Below are positions 33,657 to 42,650 of a stretch of DNA of 64,000 nt, piece after piece. The stretch comes from Streptomyces sp. cf386 (GTDB lineage Bacteria > Actinomycetota > Actinomycetes > Streptomycetales > Streptomycetaceae): NCBI RefSeq assembly GCF_900103585.1, contig NZ_FNHV01000001.1, forward strand, positions 79,326 to 143,325, written 5' to 3'. The notes under the pieces are model-generated. The model saw only the letters and a list, made by a program, of their open reading frames with translations. It had not been told where the DNA came from and searched no databases. Positions within the stretch are counted from its first letter, which is position 1. The number at the start of each line of letters is the position of its first letter. Both the position numbers and the translations under genes were made by a program.

Positions 33657-34211
33657 GTGAGCATCCTCAGCGAGCGGCCCGCCGTGGCGAAGCTGCCGAT
33701 CACCGCGCTCGGCCCCCACTTCGGTGCCGAGATCCACCGCACCGACCTCGGCAGCCTCGACGACGACCAGGTCCTCGCCCTGCGCGAGGCACTCGTGTCG
33801 TACAAGGTGCTGTTCGTACGCGGCCGCAACCACCTCGACGACGCCGCGCAGATCGAGTTCGGCCGACGCCTGGGCGAGGTCACCGTCGGGCATCCGGTCC
33901 ACGACTCCGGTGACGTGGCCCCCGAGGTGTACTCCCTGGACAGCCAGGACAACGGGTTCGCCGACAAGCAGTTCGCCCAGTGGTGGGGCGACCACCGCGT
34001 CGCCGCCCGCACCGTGGGCACCAAGACCCTCAACCATCCGGTCGTCGGCGAACTCGTCCTGGACTGGGACACCCTGACCGCCAACACCGACCCCGACCAG
34101 CACCTCACCGTCTGGACCGCCGAACCCGGCTCCCCCACCCACGAGCGCCTGCGCATCCTCGCCTCCTGGGCCGCCGGCCAGAATCTGCCCGCGTCACCAC
34201 CGCTCACCTGA
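33657..34211 (+). pseudogene. TauD N-terminus fused to an MmyB/XRE regulator C-terminus
   Basis: From a GTG start the first about 108 residues read as a TauD/TfdA dioxygenase (ITALGPHFGAEIHRTDLGSL...KVLFVRGRNHLDD...GEVTVGHPVHDS...NGFADKQFAQWW), stopping where the iron-binding WHTD motif should come. The rest, DHRVAARTVGTKTLNHPVVGEL...LTVWTAEPGSPTHERLRILASWA, is the end of the MmyB-like ligand-binding domain of Streptomyces XRE regulators. The frame is open across the joint near 33980-33990. All catalytic residues are lost, so the product is a chimera left by a deletion. Confidence 0.75.
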
Positions 34212-34215
34212 CCGG

Positions 34216-34246
34216 GGCTCCCGGACAGCGGCGCCGCCCGGGAGCC
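34216..34246. terminator. bidirectional hairpin
   Basis: GGCTCCCGG (34216-34224) pairs with CCGGGAGCC (34238-34246), loop 13 nt, between the convergent chimeric gene and the SDR gene. Confidence 0.75.
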
Positions 34247-34255
34247 TGTGCGGTC

Positions 34256-34939
34256 TCAGAGCTTGAAGACGAGTTCGGCCTCGTCGCGCTTGGTGGTGTG
34301 CAGCTCCCAGTAGAGCGGGGAGATCTGTTCGGGCCGGGCCGCCTCCAAGCCGGGGATGACGGAGACGCCGATCGACGCGTCGATGCCGACGTGCGCGGCC
34401 TGGATTCCGGTGCCGGCGTCGGCCAGCTCCTTGTGCAGGTTCATCGCCCAGTTGCGCAGCGCCGCCGCGGCGGCGTTGACGTTGGCGACCCGCGGGTCGG
34501 GCCAGATCGAGCCGGCACCGGTGGTGTAGAGCAGGGTGCCCGCACCGGCCTCGCGCATGGCGGGCAGCACCGCCCTGGTGGCGGCGATGGCCCCGTACAG
34601 CTGGGCGTTCATCTCGAACTCCACGTGCGACGGCTCGGTCTCGGCCGGGGCGGTCAGTGCGGTGATGCCGAAGGTCCCTACCGGGGAGTACTCCAGGACA
34701 TCGATCCCGCCGAACTTCGTGGCGGCCTCCCCCAGCGCGTGGGCGAGCGCGGCACGGTCGAGCACATTCGCGGGGAACGCGGCGGCGGTGATGCCCTCGG
34801 CGGTGAGCTTGTCGACCAGGGGGTCGAGCTTGTCGCGGTTGCGGGAGATCAGGGCGACGTCGAAGCCGCGGGAGCCGAAGGTGCGGGCGATGGCCAGGCC
34901 CAGCTGGGGGCCGGCTCCGACGATGGCGATGCTGGTCAC
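34256..34939 (-). CDS. SDR-family protein lacking the catalytic Tyr-Lys
   Basis: The 227-aa Rossmann protein starts at GTG 34939 with AAAGGAT upstream. The cofactor motif GAGPQLGLAIARTFGSRGF and the NVLD strand are typical of SDRs. At the active site, where YxxxK is expected, the sequence is VNAAAAALRNW after GAGSIW, so Tyr and Lys are absent. It may be a non-catalytic NAD(P)-binding protein or use other residues. It is divergent from the TetR gene, with repeated operators between them, and is the likely regulated target. Confidence 0.75.
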   Translation of the reverse strand: MTSIAIVGAGPQLGLAIARTFGSRGFDVALISRNRDKLDPLVDKLTAEGITAAAFPANVLDRAALAHALGEAATKFGGIDVLEYSPVGTFGITALTAPAETEPSHVEFEMNAQLYGAIAATRAVLPAMREAGAGTLLYTTGAGSIWPDPRVANVNAAAAALRNWAMNLHKELADAGTGIQAAHVGIDASIGVSVIPGLEAARPEQISPLYWELHTTKRDEAELVFKL

Positions 34940-34987
34940 AGCGATCCTTTCGTAAAACCTGGTTGAGGAAGCAGCAAGACGGATGCA

Positions 34988-35098
34988 GATAGGCCTATCC
35001 GCATTTTGGAACCGGATAGACCTATCCGGTTCCGCATCCGGATAGGCCTATCCGGTTCACCGCAACCACAGTAACATCAAAAATGGATAGGGCAATCC
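34988..35098. promoter_or_regulatory. cluster of TetR-type operators
   Basis: Three strong palindromes, GATAGGCCTATC (34988-34999), CCGGATAGACCTATCCGG (35012-35029) and CCGGATAGGCCTATCCGG (35038-35055), and a weaker one, GGATAGGGCAATCC (35085-35098), fill the gap between the SDR and TetR genes. Spacing of the strong centres is about 26 bp. Both promoters lie in this gap, so the TetR protein probably represses both genes. Confidence 0.85.
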
Positions 35099-35117
35099 GG
35101 TTGCTAGACTCGTCGGC

Positions 35118-35906
35118 ATGAATCCTGGCGCCCCGCACCCCGACGCTCCCGCCACGCAGCCGCTGCGCAGCGACGCCGAGCGCAACCGGGAACGGATCAT
35201 CGCCGCCGCGCGCACCGTGTTCGCGCGCGACGGCCTGAGCGCCTCCATGGCCTCCGTGGCCCGTGAGGCAGGAGTCGGGATCGCCACCATGTTCCGCCGC
35301 TTCCCCACCAAGGAAGAGCTGGTCGCCGCCGTCTTCTCCGACCGTATGGACGCCTACGCCGACGCGGTCGCCGTCGCCCTGGACGACCCGGACCCCTGGC
35401 ACGGTTTCACCGGCTACATCGAGACCGCCTGCGCGATGCAGGCCGCCGACTACGGCTTCGCGGACGTACTGACCATGACCTTCCCCACCGCCAAGGCCCT
35501 GGAGGAACGCCGCAACGAGGCCTACGAGGCCATGCTGGAACTCATCGGACGCGCCAAGGCCGCAGGGCGCCTGCGCGAGGACTTCGACCCCTCGGATCTG
35601 GTCCTGATGCACATGGCCACCGCCGGGGTCGTCAACGCGACCGGCAGCGCCGCCCCGGACGCCTGGCGTCGTGTCGCCTCCCTGCTGATCCAGTCCTTCG
35701 AGTCCCCTGCCCGCGGCCCCCTGCCCGACCCGCCCGAGCACGCCGCCCTCTACAAGGCCATGCTCCGCGCCAGCCCGACGGACCTCACCTCGCCGGCGCC
35801 GGAGCCGGGGGCTCGGCCGGGGCCGGGGAAGGGGAACGGGAAGGGAAGGGGGAAGGGGAAGGTGTCGGGAAAGCGGCCGGGGAAAGCTCCGGGCACGGAC
35901 AGCTGA
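35118..35906 (+). CDS. TetR-family repressor with basic tail
   Basis: The 262-aa protein has the TetR N-terminal HTH (RERIIAAARTVFARDGLSASMASVAREAGVGIATMFRRFPTKEELV), a helical ligand-binding domain to about 200 and an unusual C-terminal tail that is almost only Gly, Lys, Pro and Arg (GKGNGKGRGKGK). The tail could bind DNA nonspecifically or be a low-complexity extension. Four GGATAG palindromes lie directly upstream. The ligand is unknown. The divergent SDR and possibly the downstream dehydrogenase are targets. Confidence 0.85.
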   Translation: MNPGAPHPDAPATQPLRSDAERNRERIIAAARTVFARDGLSASMASVAREAGVGIATMFRRFPTKEELVAAVFSDRMDAYADAVAVALDDPDPWHGFTGYIETACAMQAADYGFADVLTMTFPTAKALEERRNEAYEAMLELIGRAKAAGRLREDFDPSDLVLMHMATAGVVNATGSAAPDAWRRVASLLIQSFESPARGPLPDPPEHAALYKAMLRASPTDLTSPAPEPGARPGPGKGNGKGRGKGKVSGKRPGKAPGTDS

Positions 35907-36101
35907 TCGCAGAGCCGTAACCGCCGTGCCCGGCCGGGGCGCGGCGGCCGGACATCCGACCGGGCGCCACCAGTGCCGCCGCCGGGCACGCCCTTCACCG
36001 GCAACTCGCCGCCCGCCCGAAATGCCGGTTCCCTGGAAGCTGTGGCCCTCGGCCGCCCGGCCGTCTTCAGCGGTCGGCCTCAGCAGTAAGGAGCCATCCT
36101 C

Positions 36102-37124
36102 ATGCGCGGCGTCTTGATGCATGCCCCCGGCGACTTCCGGGTGGAAGAGCGCGAGGACCCGAAGATCCTTCACCCCACGGACGCGATCATCCGGCTGTCG
36201 GCGACCTGTGTGTGCGGTTCCGATCTGTGGCCCTATCGGGGCGCCGAGCCCATCGAGGCGCCCTCCCCGATCGGCCACGAGTACGTGGGCGTCGTGGAGG
36301 AGGTCGGCGGCGAGGTCTCCACCGTCGAGCCCGGACAGTTCGTCGTCGGCTCCTTCGCCGCCTCCGACAACACCTGCGAGAACTGTCGCGCCGGCTACCA
36401 GACCGCCTGTGTCCGGCGCGAGTGGATGAACCGGATGGGAGCCCAGGCGGAGCGGCTGCGCGTCCCGCTGGCCGACGGCACGCTGGTGGCCACCCCGGGC
36501 ACGCCCGACGCGGACCTGGTCCCGAGCCTGCTGACCGCCTCCGACGTACTCGGCACCGGCTGGTTCGCCGCGGTCGCCGCGCAGGCCGGGCCCGGCAGGA
36601 CGGTCGCCGTGGTCGGCGACGGCGCGGTCGGCCTGCTCGGGGTGCTGTCCGCCAGGCAGCTCGGCGCGGAACGGGTCATCGCCATGAGCCGCCACGAGTC
36701 CCGGCAGAAGCTCGCCCTGGACTTCGGCGCCACCGACATCGTCACCGAGCGCGGCGACGAGGGCGTGGCCCGGATCAAGGACCTGACCGAAGGCTACGGC
36801 GCCCACTCGGTCATCGAGGCGGTCGGCACCCAGGAGTCGATGCTCCAGGCGATCCGCTCCACCCGCCCCGGCGGCCACGTCGGCTACGTCGGCGTCTCCC
36901 ACGACGTGAAGCTGGACGGCACGGAACTGTTCTACTCCCACGTCCACCTGCACGGCGGCCCGGCCCCGGTCCGCCAGTACCTGCCGCACCTGATCGATCT
37001 GATCTGGAACCGGCAGATCGACCCGGGCAAGGTCTTCGACCTCACCCTCCCGCTCGAACAGGCCGCGGAGGCCTACCGGGCGATGGACGAACGCCGCGCC
37101 ATCAAGGCCCTGCTGACTCCCTGA
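36102..37124 (+). CDS. zinc-dependent alcohol dehydrogenase family protein
   Basis: This 340-aa MDR enzyme has the catalytic zinc motif CVCGSDLWPYRG and GHEYVGVVEEVG, part of a structural zinc loop (NTCENCRAGYQTACV), the NAD(P) motif VVGDGAVGLLGVLSARQLGA and a C-terminal closing helix. AAGGAG is upstream of the start. Substrate is unknown. The 195-bp gap before it contains no gene. It may be transcribed with the TetR gene. Confidence 0.85.
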   Translation: MRGVLMHAPGDFRVEEREDPKILHPTDAIIRLSATCVCGSDLWPYRGAEPIEAPSPIGHEYVGVVEEVGGEVSTVEPGQFVVGSFAASDNTCENCRAGYQTACVRREWMNRMGAQAERLRVPLADGTLVATPGTPDADLVPSLLTASDVLGTGWFAAVAAQAGPGRTVAVVGDGAVGLLGVLSARQLGAERVIAMSRHESRQKLALDFGATDIVTERGDEGVARIKDLTEGYGAHSVIEAVGTQESMLQAIRSTRPGGHVGYVGVSHDVKLDGTELFYSHVHLHGGPAPVRQYLPHLIDLIWNRQIDPGKVFDLTLPLEQAAEAYRAMDERRAIKALLTP

Positions 37125-37141
37125 CCGGACCAAAGCCGGGG

Positions 37142-37792
37142 CGGCTCAGCCTGCCGCCCCCGTCAGTCGGGCCGGTGGCTTCGTGCGGTGGATCGGGCCG
37201 GACGGGTCGGACAGCGGCGGGCCGGTTCCCCGGTTGGTGAGGTCGAGGCCGATCGGGGACCGCAGCCGGGCCAACCGGTGCTGCGGGACGCCGACTTCGC
37301 GCAGGAGGCGCAGGCGCTCGTCGTGGGTACGCCGGGATCCCATCGCACCGGCGTATGACGGGCAGGTCGAGTGCGAGGCGCAGCAGGGGGATGTCGAACT
37401 TGGCGTCGTGGGTGAGAACGCAGATGGCGGTACGGCTCTCCACGGTCGCCGTTGACAGGTGGCGGTGGGGCCGGTCGACCACGATCTCGTCCGCGTGCGG
37501 GAAGCGTGCCGCGGTGGCGAAGACGGGACGGGCCTCGCGGGGGCCGGGGGGGGGCGGCCACGTGGACCAGGACGGAGAGCCGGTCGGGGCAGGTGTCCGC
37601 ATCACCGCCGAGCGGGACCAGCGCGGTGGGTCCCGCCCGTAGCTGGGCCGTGGCCCGGTCCGCCACCGCCCGTGCCGCGGCACCGCCGACCGCGGTACTG
37701 GTGGCGATGAAGGTGCGCCGACTGGGTGCCGCGGGAGACTCGCTGGATCCGATGGGAGGTGGAACGGCAGCTTCAGGTAGGTCAGAGGACAT
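37142..37792 (-). pseudogene. chimeric, frameshifted XdhC-type pseudogene
   Basis: Read from 37792, the first frame gives a Tat-type leader as in 2Fe-2S subunits of aldehyde/xanthine oxidoreductases (SRRTFIATSTAVGGAAA) followed by CPDRLSVLVHVA. After a run of nine G (37546-37554) the next frame gives the XdhC segment PVFATAARFPHADEIVVDRPHRHL...VCVLTHDAKFDIPLLRLALDLPV. After a 2-nt loss near 37356 a third frame gives MGSRRTHDERLRLLREVGVPQHRL...RSPIGLDL. XdhC inserts or matures molybdenum cofactor. This copy cannot work. Deletion and frameshifts are both needed to explain it. Confidence 0.7.
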
Positions 37793-37969
37793 GGGTACGC
37801 CTTCACATCAAAGAGGGGTCAGTCGCACACAGCAGCGGGATCGACGTCACCGCGAGGATCGGGGCAACCGCGCGCCTCGGTGGCTGCGGCTGGTCGCTCC
37901 GGAAGTCTCGCACCACCGGCTACGCGCGTGGCAGGGAGACTTTCCTCCCCCCCCTTTAACGTGCGTCCT

Positions 37970-38458
37970 TTACGTGCGTCGCGCATGGGGCTCCGTCGGC
38001 TCCTCTTCCGCGAGTTGGCCGGCGAGCCTCTGTATCGCCGATCGGATCCCTTGGCCGTAGTCGTCGTCCTTGAGCGCGTCGAGGTGCTGTTCGGCATGGG
38101 CCAGGTGCGTGCGGGCCTGCGTGATGTCTCCGAGTTTGTGGAAGTCGGCTGCGAGGTTGAGGTGCAGGGACGGGTAGAACCCGCGGATGGCCAAGGACGA
38201 GTCGTGCTGTTTGGCCCGGTCGTCGGTCACCGACGCCGCGGCGTCCAGGGCGCGCAGGTCCCAGGCCAGTTCGTCCTGCGGATCCGGCTGGAGATCGGCC
38301 ATGTAGTGGGCGAGGACGCAGCGGTGGAAGGGGTCGCCGTCCGAGGCGATCTGCTCCCAGATCTCGGTGAACCGTTGCCGAGCGCCGTCGATGTCGCCTG
38401 TGTGCTGCAGCATCATGGCTTGCTCGATGTGCTTCATGGTCGTGTCCTCGGTGGTCAC
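37970..38458 (-). CDS. TPR-like soluble protein
   Basis: The 162-aa protein is fully helical with TPR-like spacing: EQAMMLQHTGDIDGARQRFTEIWEQI, then a YMADLQ helix and LNLAADFHKLGDITQARTHLAHAEQHLDAL. Such proteins bind partners and do not catalyse. A GTG at 38458 (GGGGAGG upstream) or an ATG at 38437 (GAGGA upstream) could start it. It is monocistronic. The partner is unknown. Confidence 0.7.
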   Translation of the reverse strand: MTTEDTTMKHIEQAMMLQHTGDIDGARQRFTEIWEQIASDGDPFHRCVLAHYMADLQPDPQDELAWDLRALDAAASVTDDRAKQHDSSLAIRGFYPSLHLNLAADFHKLGDITQARTHLAHAEQHLDALKDDDYGQGIRSAIQRLAGQLAEEEPTEPHARRT

Positions 38459-38578
38459 GGCAGCCTCCCCGTCGCTCGTCGATGATCACGCGGAAGCGTA
38501 GGGGCAGCCACTGACAAGAGACCGGGACCGGCGTCCGTACCGCGAGGTCCTGGGACTTGGTGTCACAGGGTGGGCCCG

Positions 38579-39910
38579 TCAGGAAGTGGCGGTACCGGCC
38601 TGGGAGTCGGCGGGCGGTGCGGAGGTGTCGTCCAGGAATTCGCGGATCGCAAGGCCCGCCAGTGTGATCACCGCGGTCCACACCACCACTGCCGTGGTCG
38701 GGTAGTTCCAGGTGAACAGGACGATCGCCGCGATCAGCAGGATGGCGACCCCGATCCAGCGCTTGAAGCGATGGACGAACCGCCCGACCGCACCCGTGCG
38801 GAACCCCGCCGACGTCGCCACGTCGCGCACGGCGCCGATGCTCCTTCGGCAGCCCGTGCGCGTGAGAACGGCGATCCGGGACGGGCCGGCGAGGAAGGCG
38901 CCGGCGGCGGTGAACAGGGCGACCGCGGCGAGTGCCCGCACGCCGGCCCGTAGGAACTTGATCAGCGCGTCGTACACGGCTCCCGCGGCCGCCTGGGAGG
39001 TACCGGGCGGAAGTCGGTCGAGGTAGACGTCACGGGCGACGGTGAGGGAGATGCCCAGGACCAGCATGGCGACGAACACGGCCAGGGCCGCCCCGATCAA
39101 CGCGTGCCGGCGGTTGAACGCCACGTAGACGCCGACAGCCGCGACCAGGAGCGCGATGATGGGCAGCCAGCCGCCGAGGAGCTGCAGCACTCTCACATAG
39201 GTCTTGATCTCGCCGATGTCCTTGGACGCGAACACCACGAAGTCCGTGTGGACCTCAGGGATCTTCGCGGCGGGCGTGAGGCCGGCGGCGACCAGCCGGT
39301 CCTTGACGTTGGCGACGATCGGCCCCACGTCGATGACGACCTGGTTGTCCTTCAGCTTGACCGCGCCCTCGCCCTCGCCGGTCAGCGCCTCGTCCACCGC
39401 CGCGTGCGCCCTGCGGTTGGCCTCCACCCAGGTCTTCTGGAAGGCGCTGCTGGTGACCACCCGTTCCACCGTGTTGCTGACCAGCTGCTTGAGGCCGCTC
39501 TCGATCGGGCCGTCCAGGTTCTTCAGCAGCTCGGCGGCCCGCGGGGGCACGCCCTGCTGCGCCGCCGCATCCGTCAGCTGCTGGACCAGCGCGTCCACGT
39601 CGACGCGCTCCAGCACGGCGGAGGTGACTCGGTTGGTGACCGCCGCCTGCACATCGGGATTGCTCGCCAGCGGCCCGACGGTCGCGACGTAGCGGTCCGT
39701 GTCCTGCACGATGCTGTTCGCCCACACCGCGACGACGGACAGCAGCGACAACAACGCGGCGAGAAGGATCAGCAGGGCGGCGCCGAGCGACCGGAACGGA
39801 TGGTGGCGCCGCGGCGGCCCGGCGACCTCCAGGGCCCCCACGCGTCGCCGCAGTTCCTCCAACTCGCCGCGCTCCCGGGCCGAGAGCCCACCATCACCGG
39901 TCTCACTCAT
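38579..39910 (-). CDS. integral membrane protein with a large extracytoplasmic domain
   Basis: The 443-aa protein begins with a cytoplasmic coiled-coil-like segment (RERGELEELRRRVGALE), a membrane helix at about 42-65, an outer domain of about 170 residues (VQAAVTNRVTSAVLERVDVDALVQQL...), then helices near 255-280, 283-305, 335-355 and 390-430. It is a conserved actinomycete membrane protein type without known function. The start at 39910 is chosen by composition; ribosome site GGTGA is weak. Confidence 0.7.
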   Translation of the reverse strand: MSETGDGGLSARERGELEELRRRVGALEVAGPPRRHHPFRSLGAALLILLAALLSLLSVVAVWANSIVQDTDRYVATVGPLASNPDVQAAVTNRVTSAVLERVDVDALVQQLTDAAAQQGVPPRAAELLKNLDGPIESGLKQLVSNTVERVVTSSAFQKTWVEANRRAHAAVDEALTGEGEGAVKLKDNQVVIDVGPIVANVKDRLVAAGLTPAAKIPEVHTDFVVFASKDIGEIKTYVRVLQLLGGWLPIIALLVAAVGVYVAFNRRHALIGAALAVFVAMLVLGISLTVARDVYLDRLPPGTSQAAAGAVYDALIKFLRAGVRALAAVALFTAAGAFLAGPSRIAVLTRTGCRRSIGAVRDVATSAGFRTGAVGRFVHRFKRWIGVAILLIAAIVLFTWNYPTTAVVVWTAVITLAGLAIREFLDDTSAPPADSQAGTATS

Positions 39911-40067
39911 GGTCACCAGCAGATGTGTGTGGCGCACGACGCGCCACCTGAGTGGGCCGAACCAGTGACACGGCGATCGGACGTACGACGGCCGTGCCGC
40001 CCGTCCGGGCGGATACCGTGGCAGACCCCGCATGCAGCGCTGCATGCCCGGCCGAGAGAGGGTGCTC

Positions 40068-40970
40068 GTGGAGGGAGCCGCGAACGAGGAGGGCCGTCCT
40101 GCGGGCCTGTTCGTCGGCCTGTGCACGCTGGATGTCATCCAGCTCGTGGATCGTGTGCCGGGTTCCGACGAGAAGCTGACGGCGCGTGAGCAGGTCGTGG
40201 CGGCCGGCGGTCCGGCGGCGAACGCGGCCGTGGCCTTCGCCCACTTGGGCGGCGCGGCCACGTTGCTCACCGCGATCGGTTCCCATCCGATGGGACATGC
40301 GGTCACGGCGGACCTGGAGCGGGCGGGCGTGACCGTGTCGGACCTGGCGGCGGACTCGCTCGAACCGCCTGCCGTGTCCTCGGTCCTGGTCACCGCGTCC
40401 AGCGGAGAACGCGCCGTCGCCTCGACCAACGCCACGGGGTACCGGCTCGCTCCGCCCGACGATCTCGACACGTGGGTGACAGCCTGCGACATCGTCGAGT
40501 TCGACGGCCACCACATGGAGCTGGCTCAGGCCACCGCCCACGCCGCGCGTGCCGCCGGTCGCCGGACCGTGCTCGACGGGGGGAGCTGGAAGCCGGGTAC
40601 GGAGAGCCTGCTGCCGTCGATCGATGTGGCCGTCTGCTCGGCCGACTTCCGACCACCGGGCGCGGACATGCCGAGGGACATCTTGCGGTTTCTGCGGGAC
40701 CACGGGGTCGTGTGGTCGGCCGTGAGCCACGGAGGGCAGCCCCTCGTGTGGGCGGGCCCCGACGGCGGCGGGACCGTGGAGGTACCTCCTGTGCGGGTGG
40801 CGGACACACTGGGCGCGGGTGACGTCCTGCACGGCGCGCTCACCCACCACCTCGCCGGACAGAAGCAGCTGACCGCACCAGGCTTCGTCGAGGCCCTGCG
40901 TGCGGCGGCCGTGGTGGCCTCGCGGGCGTGTGCCTCGTTCGGCACCCGGGCCTGGATGCGGGGCGGGTGA
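40068..40970 (+). CDS. PfkB-family carbohydrate kinase
   Basis: The about 300-aa ribokinase/PfkB fold protein has the N-terminal GG motif (VVAAGGPAANAAVAFAHLGG), a sugar-binding pocket and the C-terminal signature DTLGAGDVLHGAL with the catalytic Asp. It phosphorylates a sugar or nucleoside, and which one is not evident. GTG at 40068 is favoured because GAGAGAGGG lies 5-6 nt upstream; an ATG at 40044 or 40032 is possible. A hairpin terminator follows. Confidence 0.8.
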   Translation: MEGAANEEGRPAGLFVGLCTLDVIQLVDRVPGSDEKLTAREQVVAAGGPAANAAVAFAHLGGAATLLTAIGSHPMGHAVTADLERAGVTVSDLAADSLEPPAVSSVLVTASSGERAVASTNATGYRLAPPDDLDTWVTACDIVEFDGHHMELAQATAHAARAAGRRTVLDGGSWKPGTESLLPSIDVAVCSADFRPPGADMPRDILRFLRDHGVVWSAVSHGGQPLVWAGPDGGGTVEVPPVRVADTLGAGDVLHGALTHHLAGQKQLTAPGFVEALRAAAVVASRACASFGTRAWMRGG

Positions 40971-41064
40971 CGCCGTCCCGCACGGGCGGCGATGCCCTGG
41001 TCGACCCCACGAGGTGGGCGCGGTCGCCGTGGACATGCAGCGGGCCGAGCCGAGTGCTGCAATG

Positions 41065-41087
41065 GCCGGAGGAGTTGTTCCTCCGGC
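41065..41087. terminator. hairpin between the kinase and CLC genes
   Basis: GCCGGAGGA (41065-41073) pairs with TCCTCCGGC (41079-41087) around a 5-nt loop. It lies 95 bp after the kinase stop. Confidence 0.7.
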
Positions 41088-41141
41088 TGACCGACACCCG
41101 ATGAGGTGTGACCGGGTCCGAACCACCTCTGCGGAGTGGCC

Positions 41142-42542
41142 ATGCACGAGCCGAGGTCCCCGGCCGCCCCCGCTGCCGGTACGCAGCCGGCGGAAGCCGA
41201 CCGGCTGCGTGATCTGCTGCGGAGCCCGGCCTACCAGAAGACGCTCGTCTTCTGCGCGCTCATCGGTATCCCGGTCTCCTTCACCGCGTTCTGGTTCCTC
41301 GCCGGCCTGCACGAACTCGAGCACCTGCTGTGGGCCGAACTGCCCGCGGAGCTGGGTTGGGACATCCCTCCATGGTGGTGGCCGCTGCCGCTGCTGACGC
41401 TCGCCGGCATCCTCGTCGGTCTCGTGGTCCGGCACCTGCCGGGAGCCGGCGGCCACGTTCCCGCCCTCGGTCTGCACGCCCCGGGGCTGCCCCTGGCCGC
41501 CCTGCCGGGAGTCGTCCTCGCGGCCCTGGCCAGCCTGCCGCTGGGTGCCACCCTCGGCCCCGAGGCCCCGTTGATCGCGTTCGGCGGCGGTCTGGCCATG
41601 CTCTTCGCCCATCTGGCCCGTGCCCCGGTGACGTCGCAGAGCGCCGCTCTCCTCGGAGCGGCGGGTGCCGCCGCGGCTCTTCCGGCGATCTTCGGCAATC
41701 CGCTGATCGGAGCGGTGATCCTCATCGAGGTGGCCGGAGTGGGCGGCCCGCAACTGTTCGCCGTGATGCTGCCGGCGCTCCTGTCCAGCGGAATCGGCTC
41801 GCTCGTCTTCACGGGGTTCGGCCGCTGGACCGGCCTCTCCACCGGCGGGCTTTCGTTCGATGTGAAGGGGCCGTCGCCCCGCATCGACGCCGGAGACGTG
41901 CTCTGGTCGGTGCCCATCGCCGTCGCGATCGGCCTCGCCCTGCACCTGATCTTCAGCACCGGGCGTCTGGCCGCGGTGTTCGTCTCGCGACGGCCCGTCG
42001 CCCACACGGCGGCCTGCGCCCTGGCCGCCGGGGCGTGCGCCGCGGTGTACGCGCTGGCTGCCGACCGGTCGCCGGCGGACGTGGCGTCGTCCGGTCAGGC
42101 CACGCTGGCCCAGCTGGCCGAGGACCCTCACTCCTGGGGTGTCGGTGCCCTGGTCGCCGTCCTGCTGTTCAAGGCGGCGGCGTACGCGCTGTGCCTGGGC
42201 AGTCTGCGCGGCGGCCCCATCTTCCCCTCGCTGTTCCTGGGGGGCGCGGTGGGCGTTCTGCTGGCGCCGCTTCCCGGGTTGGGGGTCGTGCCCGGCCTGG
42301 CGGCGGGCATGGCCGCGGCGTCCGCCGCCGCGCTGCGGCTGCCGGTGAGCAGTGCGGTGCTGGTCGTCCTGGTCATGGGGAGCGCCGAGATGACTCCCGT
42401 GGTGTTGCTCGCGGCGGTTGTGGGGTTCGTGACGGTCCAGCTGCTGCCGCCCGGTCGCGCTGTGCCGCCCATGGGCGAACACGCCGGCGCACCGGACGAC
42501 GGGACCCCCGACACACCGAGCGGGCATCCCGAGCACACCTGA
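41142..42542 (+). CDS. CLC-type chloride channel/antiporter family protein
   Basis: The 466-aa membrane protein has about ten helices and CLC selectivity-filter-like segments: GATLGPEAPLIAFGGG (the GxEGP block with the gating Glu) and GSLRGGPIFPSLFLGGA (the GxFxP block). ATG at 41142 with CGGAG nearby is preferred to the GTG at 41136. A short acidic Pro-rich tail ends the protein. It may serve pH or ion balance. Confidence 0.8.
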   Translation: MHEPRSPAAPAAGTQPAEADRLRDLLRSPAYQKTLVFCALIGIPVSFTAFWFLAGLHELEHLLWAELPAELGWDIPPWWWPLPLLTLAGILVGLVVRHLPGAGGHVPALGLHAPGLPLAALPGVVLAALASLPLGATLGPEAPLIAFGGGLAMLFAHLARAPVTSQSAALLGAAGAAAALPAIFGNPLIGAVILIEVAGVGGPQLFAVMLPALLSSGIGSLVFTGFGRWTGLSTGGLSFDVKGPSPRIDAGDVLWSVPIAVAIGLALHLIFSTGRLAAVFVSRRPVAHTAACALAAGACAAVYALAADRSPADVASSGQATLAQLAEDPHSWGVGALVAVLLFKAAAYALCLGSLRGGPIFPSLFLGGAVGVLLAPLPGLGVVPGLAAGMAAASAAALRLPVSSAVLVVLVMGSAEMTPVVLLAAVVGFVTVQLLPPGRAVPPMGEHAGAPDDGTPDTPSGHPEHT

Positions 42543-42650
42543 CCCGGACGGGGCCCCTGGAGCGGTCCCACGGCCCCCGCGAACGCCGGGGTGTAAGCCA
42601 CGACCGGGCAGCCGACAGTGGAACCGCGAGCCTGCGACGAAGGAGTTCCC

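Noticed and set aside
38561..38567. A further TGTCACA
   Set aside because: No GTC box follows at 16 bp, and it points into the end of a convergent gene.
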